64,000 nt of DNA from assembly GCF_033807715.1 (NCBI RefSeq), contig NC_084590.1, positions 38,655,505 through 38,719,504 on the forward strand. The letters are read 5' to 3'. Source of the stretch: Cololabis saira. Taxonomy: Eukaryota > Chordata > Actinopteri > Beloniformes > Belonidae. Below, piece by piece: positions 1 to 12,322 of this stretch; position 1 is the first letter of the stretch; every line of letters begins with the position of its first letter. The translations under genes and the position numbers were made by a program. The notes beneath the pieces were generated by a model. That model was not told the DNA's origin. It worked only from the letters and a program-made list of their open reading frames with translations, and did no database searches.

Positions 1-24
1 ATAACAGGGATCAGATATCCCTGT

Positions 25-85
25 GACCCTAATACTATGAAGCGGTTGTAGAAAATGGATGGGTGGCCTCTCCACCCATCCAGCC
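25..85 (+). repeat. LINE-type 3' tail fragment
   Basis: The string GTGACCCTAATAC...AAGCGGTTGTAGAAAATGG followed by GGATGG-like repeats resembles a very common fish repeat tail that ends in (GGAT)n. It is cut near the window edge. A reverse-oriented relative lies at about 945-1095. Confidence 0.4.
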
Positions 86-674
86 AAAGTACCAAAGTAA
101 ATAAAGATGTCTCAATCATGTGTTATGACGCATTAAAAGTGTTTGGTGCTGCAGAAGCACTGGCCTATATAAATATTCTATTAGTTCATAAAGATTTTAA
201 GACGTGTCTCGGCTGCAAACTTAAAGCAGTAAATACTATCAGCGAGTAAGGGCGTAAACATTAGCAGAAACAGCACGTTGAAAAACAGGAGGATTAACGA
301 ACCATTGAAAAATAAATGAGCAGATTCACTAAGTACCAATATTTTTCAATACGAAATGATGACTTTTTGAATCAACCAATCAACCATTTTGTATTTTAAA
401 TAAACATGTGACAATTAAACCAAACTAAACCTCTTGACAATTTGAAAGTAAGGATGATCTTAATTGTGGATACCCCTGTTGCACTCGGGGGAGAATGAGA
501 GCTGCTCCTACCTCTGATGAGACATTCACTGACCTTGCAAAACTCAAAACTTCAGCAACCACAGCAAACAAAAGCCACCACATATAGAATGATTTCAGAG
601 TTAATAATCATATTACCTTCACAAAATGTACATGTATGGCATATGACATATGGCACGTTAATGGTTCCTTAGAG

Positions 675-898
675 CAGTGTTTCCCAACCCTGGTCCTCAA
701 GGCCCAGTGTCATGCATGTTCTAGATGTTTCCCTTCATAGTCACACCTGATTGTAATTAATGGTCCTAATTAGCTTGTCATCAAGGCCTGCACAATTCTG
801 TTGATGACACAGCCACTTGTATCACGGTGTGCTGAAGCAGGGTAGCATCTAAAACATGCAGGACAGTGGGCCTTGAGGACCAGGGTTGGGAAACACTG
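675..898. mobile_element. hAT-type MITE, 224 bp
   Basis: The terminal inverted repeats read CAGTGTTTCCCAACCCTGGT and its reverse complement. The element is flanked by a perfect 8-bp duplication CCTTAGAG (667-674 and 899-906). It is too short to encode a transposase, so it is a non-autonomous copy. It lies in the trpc4 intron. Confidence 0.93.
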
Positions 899-944
899 CC
901 TTAGAGTTTCCACACTTAAAAAAACAAAAGTTACCTTATAATTT

Positions 945-1095
945 TAAATCAATCATCCATCCATCCATCCATCCATTTTCTATACCTGCTTTATCCTTTG
1001 CAGGGTCACGGGGGTCTGCTGGAGCCTTTCCTAGCTAATTTTCAGGCGAGAGGCAGGGGTTACCCTGGAGAGGTCGCCAGTTCATTGCAGTGGTT
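945..1095 (-). repeat. LINE-type 3' tail with (CCAT)n
   Basis: Five or so CCAT units (about 955-975) precede TTTTCTATACCTGCTTTATC and CAGGGTCACGGGGGTCTGCT. This is the familiar layout of a teleost non-LTR retrotransposon 3' end, seen here in reverse. I cannot assign the family with certainty; RTE-like is possible. Confidence 0.45.
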
Positions 1096-3652
1096 AAATC
1101 AATCAGAGAATGCATATTTCACAGATTACTAATGACTGTCACTGAAATTGCACAAATGTATTTGTACTATTCACAATTAAATTAGAATTTCATTCATGAA
1201 ATCATAAAGTTGACTGTTGAGCGGGGGAGTAGTGTCCTGTTGCATCAGCGGCATGGCTCCAACTTCCCCTTAAAGTTCCCATTTTTGGTCCAACAATCCT
1301 TCTCATTCACCAAACATACAGCGTTTATGAGTATGGATCTGACATGGATCGGACAACACCACACAATAATCAGTAATAGCCTTTTAGTAACTTTTGACTG
1401 AAATCACTTTTTAACCACATCTTTACATATACTGTAACTGCCTAGATGGTTTGCACTACTTAGTTGTTTAAGTGCATTTATCTTTGTAATGAGAACTAAA
1501 ATACTCAAGAACCTCTTGCTATAAACACTCTCTGTGTGTCTGTTAACTTTTAACAGACTTTTGTAGCCGAGAGTCATTGCACCTTCATATGTTAACTCAT
1601 TGTGAGTTTCTTATATGTAATTTTGTAACCGGTGCTACTGAAGCGGCTGATTGCATGTTTAATGCATGTTTATTATTATTATCTGTAAGTTATGGGTTAG
1701 GTTAGTTTTCATGAAGACACCTTTAGGAATGCTTCTAAGAAGAACGTAGGTGAATGACTGTTTTGTACTGAAAACTTGTTGATTTAAGGTGTTATTAGCA
1801 ATTCTGGACCCATCTTGGTTTGAATAGTGGCTCTTGGATGCTCCTGTGAGCCCAGTCCTGCCCGACTGCTCAGGTACCACAAGCATTTCATAAGAGGGAA
1901 GTGAATGGGTATACCACAGCTGGACAGGCTAATGAGATAGAGCATTTGTTGACACTGAAACAATGGCAAAAGAAAAAAAAACTATATATTTAAAAAAAAC
2001 TTTAAGCTGGGTATCTACTTTTCTTTGGATTTACAGTAGTTGTTGTAGTGATATTTTGTTTAAGTTTTGCCTATTAGAAAAGATGAATCAATCAGATAGT
2101 TTTTATAGCCCCCACATGTCTCTAGATGAGCTGAGTTGGAGCGTTGTTCCGTCTGATGGTATCACACATCTATATTGTCAGTCATGTGGAGAAAATGCAC
2201 AGGGGTCATCAAACAGGGTCATCACAAGCTTGTCACGTACGCATTTTAGAAAGGCCTAGAAAAGTGGTTCTGTTTTGATGGCTTGGAGAGAGAGAAAAAA
2301 CAAACTCACAGCTAGCTGTCTATACTGACAAATCTAAATTGTTGCCACAAGGCATTATTTGTTTCAGCTTTCATCTATTAATGAACAGCAAAGACTTTTC
2401 AAGCCCTTTTGGCTTCCAGCTACTTTTTCTATTCATCAACTTGTCTGGTTTCTAATTCTTTATTTTACTTATACCCACAACACTAACAGCCTAACTGGAT
2501 TAATGCAATAAGAACTGAGTATGAATAATAAAAATATTAAAAAAACAACCAAACACTTTGCATAGTGAAAAATGAAAAACTGTGACGATAGAAAAGAATA
2601 CTTTTCACTGTCATTTTTTGTCTTATTCTATGCATGAACCACAAAATATGTGTAAAAAAAAAAGCAAACGGTCTGCATTAAAATCTGTAAATGTTGTTTT
2701 CCACTCAAGTCTTGGTGAGAGGCGCCACGCCTCCTTGATGTGTGGGCTGAAAAGCTGGTCCATTCTGCTGACTCGGTTTCTACTCTGTTTGATCTAATAT
2801 CTACAAATTAACTTCAAAATGTGAAAAGAAAAAATGCAGACAAATGTTATTATGTAATTTGAAAAAGCAGATTATCGCCTTGAAATAATATCTGCAGCAG
2901 CTGATTGGAAGACTCTTTGTTGCCTTCTGTAGTTAATGTGATATAATGTATTTTCTTGTTCAAACCAGAGAGAATTAACGCATTATATTTGCTTAACTGT
3001 CAAATATTTATCTTTCATAGTGCTTCTTGACTTACTTATTCCATTTTTTAATTAAATCTGGTAATTGTCTCTATCTTAATGTGCCACTGCCACAATATAT
3101 TGCAATATATTTCAAAGATTAGCATTAATTAACAAGAAATGCCACAAAGCAAACAATCTGTACAAACTCTGAAGCAAAAGTTAAAGACAGTAAAGGGCTC
3201 CCTCCCTTATTAAAATATCATGAGTTAGTATTTCAGGGAAATGGCCATTACTTCCTCCATCATTATTCCTAATTGTCCAATCATCATGGGATTCTGTAAG
3301 AGCTCGACTGTAATGCATTTCTAAGAGTCATCCTGGCAATTACATGTTGTTATTGACTCCCAGGGACGCCTACGCCCATCTCAGGCCATTTACAGCTCAT
3401 CTTGGCTCTTTTCTTATCATCGATTCCACGCTGCTCAAATACTGTAATAACCACTCACTCTTGTCCATGTTTAATCGGTAAACTCTGTATTTTCTGAAGT
3501 TGCTTTGACTTCTGATGGTTGGGTTTTGCGATGAAACTGTAATCTTCTTGTTTTCTAGGCTTCTCTCTTTCTTTTACACTGCCCCTTTGAACATGTCAAC
3601 TGCATTGCTGTACAGCGATGGTCCGCAGCACTCGCAAAAACAAGGCACTTAC

Positions 3653-4171
3653 CTCTTTCTGGCAATATTTAATAGCCAGCCTCAGACGGGCCAGATCATT
3701 GCCGTTCTCATCCAGGAGAGGATTGATGTCATCACGGTAGTTGAGGATTATTTCCAGCTCTTTAGAGCTTCGGGTCTGGTCCAAGAGGTCCTTTGCAAAT
3801 TGTTTGCACATTTGTGAAAGCTCCTCATACTCTGACTTGAACTCGTTCTCCACCCTGCTGAGCTCCTTCAGCTCCCAGCTGAGTTGAAAAGCGGTGAGGA
3901 AAGGATCTTCACTGGAGAGGGCGATGAGAGACGGGCTGGCCAGGGCCTTGTAGATGTTGAGGCGAGAGCGCGAGTGACGCAGGCTGTCCACGTCTGAGCT
4001 GGACATGCACTCCACGCAGTTGCAACGCACAGCGTGCGGCTGAGGTATGGAGACACCTCGTTGCAGAAGCAGCTTGATGATCTCATAGTTGTTAGTGTGG
4101 GCTGCGAGGATGATTGGAGTGATGTCCGGGGTAAAGTCGGAAAACTGTTTGTCCAGTAGAATCTGTGGGAC
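3653..4171 (-). CDS. trpc4: trpc4 second coding exon (residues 127-299)
   Basis: This 519-nt exon is phase 0 at both ends and joins the previous exon in frame at [14 protein letters not shown]. It has an AG acceptor at 4172-4173 and a GTAAGT donor after 3653. Its 173 residues continue the ankyrin repeats ([20 protein letters not shown]) and the conserved TRPC linker, including the cysteine cluster RCNCVEC and [20 protein letters not shown]. These cytosolic segments precede the TRP membrane domain. The donor falls after QKE, a position I recall as an exon junction in mammalian TRPC4. The next exon, which would begin the pre-S1 and membrane region, was not found on the minus strand of 1-3652, so the gene is cut by the left edge. 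Confidence 0.93.
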
Positions 4172-4780
4172 CTTTCCAGGGAGGAAAACAAACAAAGACA
4201 CAAAACAGAAGATGTTTACAAGAGAAACTAATCTTGTCAAATAGTTCACAACATAACATTCCTTTTAAACTCTTTGGAGGAAATAAACCCACAGTTTGAA
4301 TGGGTCTAATTGAATCTGTCCTCTGACATCTGACAATAAGCAAACAACTAATGGCTTGTGGTTCAACTGACCTCAAGAGGAAGAGCAAAGTCTGTCCTTT
4401 TCCTTCTCTACACAGAAAACATCAAGCCATTTAGACTAAAGTAAGCAAAGTAAGTTAAGTAAGCAATCAGTCTTCACCAAAGTGCCAGCTTCTTTTTTTT
4501 TTCTTGCTCCAAATCTTGTTTCCGAAAGACTCATAATGACAATAGCTCTGCAAATGTTGAGAAGATTGCTGAACATTTCAGCAATCAGAGGGAGACACCC
4601 TTCTTTAAACCCTTTATTTGTATCTGTATCCCATTTGCACTTATATTAGGACCAGCACCTTTCAATGCTGTAACCTGTAATTTCATTTTTATGAAGTACA
4701 TTATGAACGATGACAAATAAAGAATCTTGAATCTAAAGGGAAGAAAAACATTAATGAAAACTGACAAAGAATTGACTTAA

Positions 4781-5592
4781 AGGGCACCTATTATGGCATC
4801 TAATACCTATTTTGAACAGGCCTTGAATGTCTTAAAAACAAGCTTTTGATTGTTTTTGCTAAATAAATTAGAAATTCAGCCTCTAAACCATGTCTTTATC
4901 ATCCCATTCTCTAACCTCATTATCTATGCGGGATTCTGAGTGGGCGGGGAGGCTATGATAATGAGGCACTGTGCTGATTGGCTGCCTGAATGACGTGATA
5001 CACGCTAGTTACACCGTGTCCTAACTGCATGCGATGTGAGCGAGCGTCAGCGACAAAATCAATTCCATTGCTTTATTTTCTATTGGACTGTCCTAACTGT
5101 CCGCAGCAACACGCAGCGCGGTGCGCCGTTTTGAGCTGAACATTTGTCGGACGCCCTGCTTCTATTCTCTTCCTGTTGCTCGCGTTGAAAGCCGGTTGAA
5201 AGCGCTGTAGGAAACAGTCACGGATGAGGAACGGCTGATCCAGTTAGTTACCTCCTCATTTCACTACAAAAACCTCAATAAAGTGGCAGCTGGCTGGAGG
5301 GAGATGGACAGAGAGCGTCCGATGTCACGCAGTGCGACGCGATAGTCGGACGCTCGCATGCAGTTAGGACACGGAGTTTAGTTGTGGGCGTGGTTTGCAT
5401 TTTGGTTACGTAACAAAAGGGAGCAGAATCTGAAAGGCTTGTAGAACCCACATCACACTGGACGGATCATCCGGGCGGCTGTACAGACACTGCAGAATTT
5501 GGTTGCTTTCCTCCTTCTCTGAGTTGTCAGGCGGGAGACCACTTTATATATGTTAAAGCAAGAAAAAACGTGTTTTTCATAATAGGTCCCCT
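4781..5592. mobile_element. TTAA-flanked non-autonomous DNA transposon
   Basis: The ends are AGGGCACCTATTATG on the left and CATAATAGGTCCCCT on the right, an imperfect inverted repeat. Each end abuts TTAA (4777-4780 and 5593-5596), the target of piggyBac-like and Kolobok-like elements. It has no coding capacity. A second inverted-repeat element sits inside it at 5014-5374. Confidence 0.8.
5014..5374. mobile_element. Nested inverted-repeat element, 361 bp
   Basis: The sequence begins CCGTGTCCTAACTGCATGCG and ends with the reverse complement of the same string. It is GC-richer than the host element. I could not find an exact target duplication (flanks ...AGTTACA and AGTTTA...), so the superfamily is open. 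Confidence 0.7.
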
Positions 5593-5742
5593 TTAAATGG
5601 CTTTCTCTTTGTGTGGCACTGTAGTAAATTAAAGACATAAATGCTCATTATTGCCTTGTTGTGAAAACTCACACAAATCACAAATCCTAAAGTGTAGTGG
5701 TCACGTGAGGCACAGCTGTGTGTGTCATAGTGCTTAGTTTAC

Positions 5743-6139
5743 CTGCTTCTCTCCCCGTGGCTTCTTGTGGTTGAGCAGCAGCTCCACGGCCCCCACGACC
5801 TCTTTGCGGATGGCGTGCAGCAGGGCATCCCCCACATGCACGTTATAGCTGAGCAGCAGCTCAATGATCTCCAGGTTCTCGTTTTCTATGCCGATGAGGA
5901 GGGCCGTGCGCCCCAGGGAGTCGATGCAGTTGATGTTGATCCTGAAGTAGATCTCGGCCTCCTCCAGGGCTTGCTTCGCGCTCGCGTAGTCGCCCCTCTC
6001 CACCGCGCCCAGGTAGGCTCTCTCCAGCGCGGACAGCTCGGCTTCTGCGCGCACGATCCGCAGCGGGATGCGGTCACTGTAGGAGCAGTGGTCGGACTTC
6101 CTGTAATACAGCTGGGACATTGCTGCTGCAGGCGCTCAA
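5743..6139 (-). CDS. trpc4: trpc4 first coding exon (residues 1-126)
   Basis: This exon encodes the N-terminus of a TRPC4 channel subunit. TRPC4 proteins form Ca2+-permeable plasma-membrane cation channels opened downstream of Gq/phospholipase C and Gi/o signalling. Translation starts at 6120 with [10 protein letters not shown] and gives 126 residues. The stretch [18 protein letters not shown] begins the ankyrin repeats, and [20 protein letters not shown] is close to vertebrate TRPC4. The exon ends CAG at 5743 before a GTAAAC donor, in phase 0. Upstream of the ATG, a pyrimidine-rich tract and CAG give a likely acceptor at 6140, so 6121-6139 is probably 5' UTR. TRPC5 is the main alternative; residues such as LLNHKKP favour TRPC4. 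The a or b paralogue is not resolved. Confidence 0.93.
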
Positions 6140-7068
6140 CTGGATAAAAAGTCCAAAGAAAGAACAAATAAGGGAAAGTGTTAGAGTATTAGGGCCAGGC
6201 AGGAGAAAAAATAAAAATAATATTTTAGAGGAGGTTTTTTTTTTCATTATGCACAAGTCAAAATGTCGAGAAAAAACTCGAAATGTCGAGAAAAAAGTCA
6301 AAATGTCGAGAAAAAAATCGAAATGTCGAGATTAATGTTGAAGTACAATTTCGAGAAAAAAAGGCGAAATGTCGAGAAAAAAGTCAAAATGTGAGAAAAA
6401 AAGTCGAAATGTCGAGAAAAAAGTCAAATTTTCGTGAATAAAGTTGAAATGTTGAGAAAAAGGGCGAAATTTCGACTTTTTCTCGACATTTCGACTTTTT
6501 TCTCGAAGTGCACAATAAAAAAAAAATCTTCCCCTCTCAAATATTTTTTCTGCTGCATGGCAGCAAATAGCCTACTCTTCCGTGAAACGAGATTCAACTA
6601 CCACGCATCTTCTTTAAAAACATGCATTCTCAAGTTAAGTGACAGATAAAAGCATAAGGTTAAGTATCCGAATTTGCTTGGCTTAAAAATCAGTAAAAAT
6701 AGGAAATAATGATTAATTTCATCATAAGAGTTTAATGTAAACTTAAACTAAAAGTCGATGCAAAAAAAGTAGAAAGATAAAGTATAAAGAAGAACATTTG
6801 TAAATTCAACATTTTAGTATGTATTATAATAGTCATCCTATACATTTGCATTCATTTTTGCAGTGACAGTGAAAACTTATAAATCGACTAAAGCATTCAA
6901 ACTAAATACTGTCAGACTGAAACTGTATTTAAGTATTTACTTAGGGATAAACAGCCTACGTTAGATCCGTTCACAGCAGCTCATGACTTTTCCTTTTTTT
7001 TAACTCGAGTTAAATCATCTGATCATCTAAGCTTATTTAATGAAGCGCTCAAGAAACAGAAACTTTAC
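6140..7068. other. Probable trpc4 5' intron
   Basis: If the noncoding first exon at about 7069-7170 is real, this is the intron before the coding start. It contains the fold-back element at 6184-6583. The rest is AT-rich with no recognised feature. Confidence 0.35.
6184..6583. mobile_element. Degraded fold-back element with cgagaaaaaagtc arrays
   Basis: Tandem copies of a roughly 18-20 bp unit (like GTCGAGAAAAAAGTCAAAAT) run from about 6258 to 6445, and inverted copies occupy about 6465-6508. Outer sequences also pair imperfectly (GGAGAAAAAATA... with the complement near 6545-6562). The left edge carries GAGTATTAGGGCCA, matching the last 14 bases of the terminal repeat of the elements at 30494 and 43864. 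The right edge is decayed. It lies just upstream of the trpc4 start codon. Confidence 0.6.
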
Positions 7069-7170
7069 CGTGGTCTTGTTTTTCTGGTAGTTATTTACAT
7101 GGTCGCTCCTCGCAGGACGGTGCGCCGCGGCTGAGAGGAACAGTTCCGTAAATCTTCCTTTTACCACTGA
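7069..7170 (-). promoter_or_regulatory. Possible trpc4 promoter / noncoding first exon
   Basis: Read on the minus strand, a GC-richer patch ends CCACG|GTAAAG, a good donor match with its last exon base at 7069. It could splice to the acceptor in front of the first coding exon (6140). The upstream boundary is a guess, and no TATA box is evident. This prediction rests only on composition and splice-like strings. Confidence 0.3.
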
Positions 7171-7398
7171 AATAGTCCTTTAAACATCGGTGGAGTATCA
7201 TGTCCCCTGGCACTGCCCATCCCCGTCGCTCATGTTACAGACCAGCAGCTTTTTTCTTTTCTTTCTTTTTTCTTTTAATCTATTATTTATTTCCCTCCTG
7301 CCAAATGGATGCGTCGAGTAATAGATGGTCCAAGTCACAGAAACGGAGCAAACTCACACCAACGCCCATTTACGCGTGGTTTATCTGCTGGGCATCAT

Positions 7399-7519
<121 letters not shown>

Positions 7520-9722
7520 GGTTTGTAAGTGCTGTCAGATTGATTTCTTCATCTACAGTATATTCCAATTAAAGAAAACACCAATGTACAAAAAGCATAT
7601 TTAAATGCGGATAAACTATTCTTTTACTTGTTGCTCTTTTATGTGCGTAGGAGAGGAGGGGGGATTAAACCCATTTCATTTTTTTTATTTATTCATCTAT
7701 TAATAATTGATATTCAAATTTAACCAAGAGAGGGATCAGAGAAAGATATTATATTTGGGTTGCATTTGGTTTTCTAGCCTGTGAACCACTTACAACAAGC
7801 TTCCACCAGGTTCATCCATCCACACAGCATTGTTTTAGTCTACCCAGATCTCTATTCTATTGAATTAATGACGTGTTTATCTGTCATACACATAATCACT
7901 CCCTGATAAGTCTACCAGGCAATGTGGGGTTCAGTGTCTTCCCAAAGGACACTTCAATATGTGCACTGCAATTGCACCACTTACTCTATCTCCAGAACCA
8001 CAACAAAATAAGACTGTGAAAAGTAAATGTAATGCTCAAGACTCTTACTACGTTGTCTGTGTTGTGGTTTTTTTATTTGTTTTTTTATGCTTTTTCCACA
8101 GAATAGAATCCTGTATCCCAGTTTAACCTCCTTTAGAGATGAACTGTGTTGCTGAGCAATTCCAAAGAGTTGAAAATAAGAAAATAATTCACTTGAAAGG
8201 CTTAAAATCTGTTTGATAGGGTTTTGTGAGGAAAACTTATGCATATTCTACACTTTACATACAGCAGGATAGTGCAGGCCATACTCAAATAAGCAGATTA
8301 AACTGTCCCATTAACTTATTGAGATAATTATTGGCTAATTTAATATGTGGATGACCGAGGACAAAGTATTGTATTTTTCTCACTTCATAGTATGTGGCCA
8401 CTATTGATTGAAACCTGCAGCGTTTCTATTACTGCTATTACATTTATAAAGATCTTTACTGGCTGAGGTCAAGCAGCAGGCATTCAGAGATAATGTGCAT
8501 TTAAGCCTGGCTATTATTTAGTGGGTTAAGTAACTATAGCAGAGTCGTTTTACGTGTCACTGGTTATACCAAGGTGTTTTGTCTTTGTAGGGCAGATTGC
8601 TTGGAATTAAGAAATAATGTAGAAAAGAAATGAGACAGAAAATAAGAGGAGACCCTCTGCTGCAGGTACCACCACACTGTTATCACTCCAGGGCCATTAC
8701 TCAGTGCTGCAAAGTACTTAATGTATTTAACTATAGTTAAAGTGAGATAAAACGGGATCTGATGTGATCAAACTCATTTGCTTTTCATCAGGATACCCTT
8801 CATGCCCCACTACCTCCCCTCCCTTTACTTATTAGTTTTAATTTAGTGGCAATAATCAGTTTTTCAGAGATTCCTCTCGTGCACATAATCAGTTTCAAGT
8901 CAGCTTATCTCTTTTAGAGGAAGGGCAAGCACAGCCACGTGCTGCTTTATGGATGTTAGGTTGTCAGAAGTTAAAACATTGCACTGGAGTGTTAATAGGG
9001 ATTTATGCAGATTTTGCCACCGCATCAAAATGTATGAGGGAACAATATATCAAACCATACTTCTCTTTTTGCACTGTATGGCTAAATCACAAGCATACAT
9101 CACAGAGAAATCATTCTAACTCAAAGTTCAATGTAGGTTGATGATATAGAGCTTTTGAATGCAGATAGTTTTCTAAGAAAAAACAGTAATGCATCTACGT
9201 TAAAAGTCATTATGAGGAGCAGATAAGTAAACAGAGAGTGAAGTTGTTCAACAATGCTGAAACTATGTCATATGATGTTTAGTGAAACCACAAGGCTGAC
9301 ACAGACATAATTGCGGAGCAGATACAGAGGTCTTTAACAAACACAGAGGCCTTGTTGACTGATATTTGAACAAATTATATGATCCACTTAGAACTGACCT
9401 AAACATTTTGCCTATTACTTCAGTCATAGATTTCCTCAAGAAAAGAACACAATTGAATCAGTTAATTACAGCATCCTTTTCTTTTCCTTCTGCAGCCTAA
9501 AGGGTTTCAGAAAGATCCTTCATCCTCAGAACCTAACCACCTTTTGTTTAATAGTTCTGCATCTCATTCTGAATTATTCTGCTGCAATGTTTGGACTTTT
9601 CAGCATTTACCAAGCAAAAACATTAACATTTTACAGATCCTCATGCGATACAATAACACCCATTACAGAGCTATTTTAAAACCATGCTGGTATTCTAATG
9701 GCTAAATAATAACAGCAGTAAT

Positions 9723-10375
9723 TCTTTTTTTTTTTTTTATTGATCTTTTTAGAAAAAAAACAACATACAATGACAACATGGACACAAATAATCAAAAATA
9801 CGAATTAAGCATTATACATTGTCCCTTTTTTTTTCTTTTTAACACACAGAACTAAGAACAGAGTCTCTGTAGAGTTAAATAAAAAATAAACAGATGAGCA
9901 ACAAATGAACAATGGAGGATAGTAATGGATGAGCAAATGTGGCATACAAAAACAAATGCAGTGGTAAATGCAAATGCCCATCACTAATATCCCATTAAAT
10001 GGAAATAATAAATAAAGCATAAAATGCAGCATAAATAACAATAATCAAAATAAATAAATAAATGAAAGAAATGAAAAGAAAATTAAGGTAAGGGGGAGGG
10101 ATCAGTCGGTGGGTAGAGTCTTCAACGAGTTAAAGTAATCCACGAAAGAATGCCATTTACGAACCAATTTAGCTGAGTTGCCTTTTACTGAATATCTCAC
10201 CTTTTCAGATTTTAGAAAAAACATAACATCACTAAGCCAAAGAGCAATAGACGGAGACTTGGGGGATTTCCATGAGAGTAGGATACGACGTCTAGCTAAA
10301 AGAGATGTGAAAGCCAATACTTCTGACTGTACGGGGCTGATATGTGAGGAGTCAACCGAGAGTTCGAATATTGCC
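9723..10375 (-). mobile_element. 5'-truncated L1-like retrotransposon
   Basis: The minus strand encodes about 90 residues starting AIFELSVDSSHISP and including FTSLLARRRILLSWKSPKSP, typical of the C-terminus of teleost L1 ORF2. A 3' UTR of about 370 bp and a poly(A) tail (poly-T at 9725-9740 on the plus strand) follow. The insertion is bounded by a perfect 15-bp duplication AATAACAGCAGTAAT (9708-9722 and 10376-10390). Truncation removed the endonuclease and reverse-transcriptase core, so it cannot move by itself. Confidence 0.92.
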
Positions 10376-11646
10376 AATAACAGCAGTAATAACTGTAAAA
10401 GATACACACGTATTCATATACTATATATTACGGCTTTTAAAAGCTTTAAATGCTTTCCAGTTCTCTTCAATTCAGCTTCCAGAAACGGTGGAACCACAGG
10501 ATTTAACTGTAAACACCAATCTCAGTTATTTATTACCCTTTTGTTTTGACAGCTCTCAGCATTTTCAGCCATATCTCCACTCAATTAGAGACACTTTAGA
10601 GACACTAAAGCATCCCATTGTGATCTACTGTGATCTCTAGATTGACCACAGGTAGCTCATCCAATCCCACTCCTGAGAATCCAACTTTCTCCTTAAGTCG
10701 CCATGTCCTCATTTCTCTTTGTAACTCTTCCCTTTAGTATTGTGTTGTCACAGAAAGCCAGTTTGTGGTGGTAATATCTGCAAGCACACCAGGAAAATGA
10801 GCCAAGATTTTGAAGTTGTTGAAGTATCTGTATGGCATTAACTTGACAGTACTGGCAAAGGAAGTTGTTATTGAGCATTGAATAAGTATAGGACATTAAT
10901 AACACTTCAGCTGACTCAGTGAAACACTCAACTCATTTGCCACTAGATGGCAGAACATATTTCTATCTTCACCATATTCTGATGAGACACATCTCAGGCA
11001 TATATTTGTGCCCACGGACAAATAATCAAATGTGTTATTTCTATCTTATCATCTTTTTTTTTTGGTTCCATCCACAATTGGAACCTTGACAAAAATCACT
11101 GACTCCTCCCACTGTTTGAGAAAAGATTTGTCTTTGAAGATTTCTGATAAAGTACAGCTCATCAGAATAAACACAAACCTCCTACATAGGTTTATGTTTA
11201 GCGAGTGTTGGAAAAATCTAGGCCAAGTGTTTGTTAACGATGTTTACAATTGCCAAATATTCATCTGACCCACTTCCTGGCATGTTGATTAGTGTTCCTT
11301 AATACTTTTTTTTTTGGTTATATGATTCACTGATTCACTTTCTCGTACCAGCACTTGGGATTTATGATTTCAATACGCATATAATAAATAATTGAAGTAG
11401 CAATATACTTAGGGGACTTTTCTTTTTAGTTGTCTGTGGTAAACCTAACACTACAAAGACTAAAAGTTGTTCTTGTGATCTCATTTGTCGATTTTAATGT
11501 CAACGTTCCAAAAAAACGAGGCAAACAACACTTCATTTACATTTGTTCGTCATTTTAATTGTCTTAATTGATGCCCTACCAAGTCAGGTTTTATATTTAG
11601 TTTATTTTAGTGTGAAACGAGCACCCTTTCAACTGGGAATTGTGCG

Positions 11647-11648
<2 letters not shown>

Positions 11649-11682
<34 letters not shown>
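11649..11682. repeat. (AC)17 microsatellite
   Basis: Uninterrupted CA dinucleotide run in the intergenic region. Confidence 0.97.
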
Positions 11683-11684
<2 letters not shown>

Positions 11685-12294
11685 GGTACCTCATCGACCT
11701 TTCCTGTCCGTGTGGGTGCAGAACTCATTTAGCTTTGTAGTCCAGCTCTCTGTCAATTATATGCAGTGGGTATCGGCCAGCTCTCAACCCTGCTTCTAAA
11801 AATGAACATTGATGCAATAGTGAAGCTTGCAGCAGAAGTTCAAAGTCATTAGATAAGGGCTTGAACTAATTAGACCTGCCAGTATTAGAGTGCTGAGAGA
11901 ACACAGTCTGCTTAACACAAAGCGGGACTGACGAGTCAACCAAAGATTAATGCTGGCACTATTATATACCCACCCATTTGTTTAGAATCATTCAGTCATT
12001 TGAATGTATATATTATATGCTAATTTTAAGAGTGTAGTAGTTTGCTCTTTATTTAAAAAATGTCAGCTTTCTTCGTTCCACGTATAAATGCAGAACAGGG
12101 ATCACTGCATCCATCTCCAAACCTGCTGAAAGGTTTCGTTTCCTCCGTTGGCTACCTGTGGAGGAGTAATGATGCTTGACGGTGATTGGTTCTGCTTAGC
12201 TCTGTGGCTCAATAAGATCAGCAAAACCCGGGCACTGGATTAAAATGAACAGTTTGTCAGTTTGTGCACCGGTGCTTATTAGTGCTGTCAGCAG

Positions 12295-12322
12295 GTGTGT
12301 GTGTGTGTGTGTGTGTGTGTGT
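12295..12322. repeat. (GT)14 microsatellite
   Basis: Uninterrupted GT dinucleotide run in the intergenic region. Confidence 0.97.

Larger units (their letters stand above)
1..3652. other. trpc4 intron (partial), no further exon seen
   Basis: This stretch follows the second coding exon of trpc4 and runs off the left edge. I found no ORF resembling the next TRPC4 exon. It holds two LINE-type 3' tails (about 25-85 and 945-1095) and a complete hAT MITE (675-898). The remainder, about 1100-3650, is AT-rich with nothing I recognise. Confidence 0.7.
4172..5742. other. trpc4 intron between coding exons
   Basis: This 1,571-bp intron has GT-AG ends on the minus strand. About half of it is the TTAA-flanked element at 4781-5592. 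Outside that element I see nothing beyond AT-rich sequence. Confidence 0.85.

Noticed and set aside
3515..3817. 100-residue plus-strand ORF
   Set aside because: Mostly antisense to the trpc4 exon at 3653-4171 and without recognisable motifs.
4781..5592. A host promoter or CpG island in the trpc4 intron
   Set aside because: The GC-rich core is explained by nested transposons with defined inverted ends and TTAA flanks.
5767..6147. 126-residue plus-strand ORF
   Set aside because: Antisense to the first trpc4 coding exon, whose minus-strand reading matches a known channel family.
10178..10549. 123-residue plus-strand ORF
   Set aside because: Antisense to the L1 ORF2 fragment, which has recognisable motifs on the minus strand and a matching target duplication.
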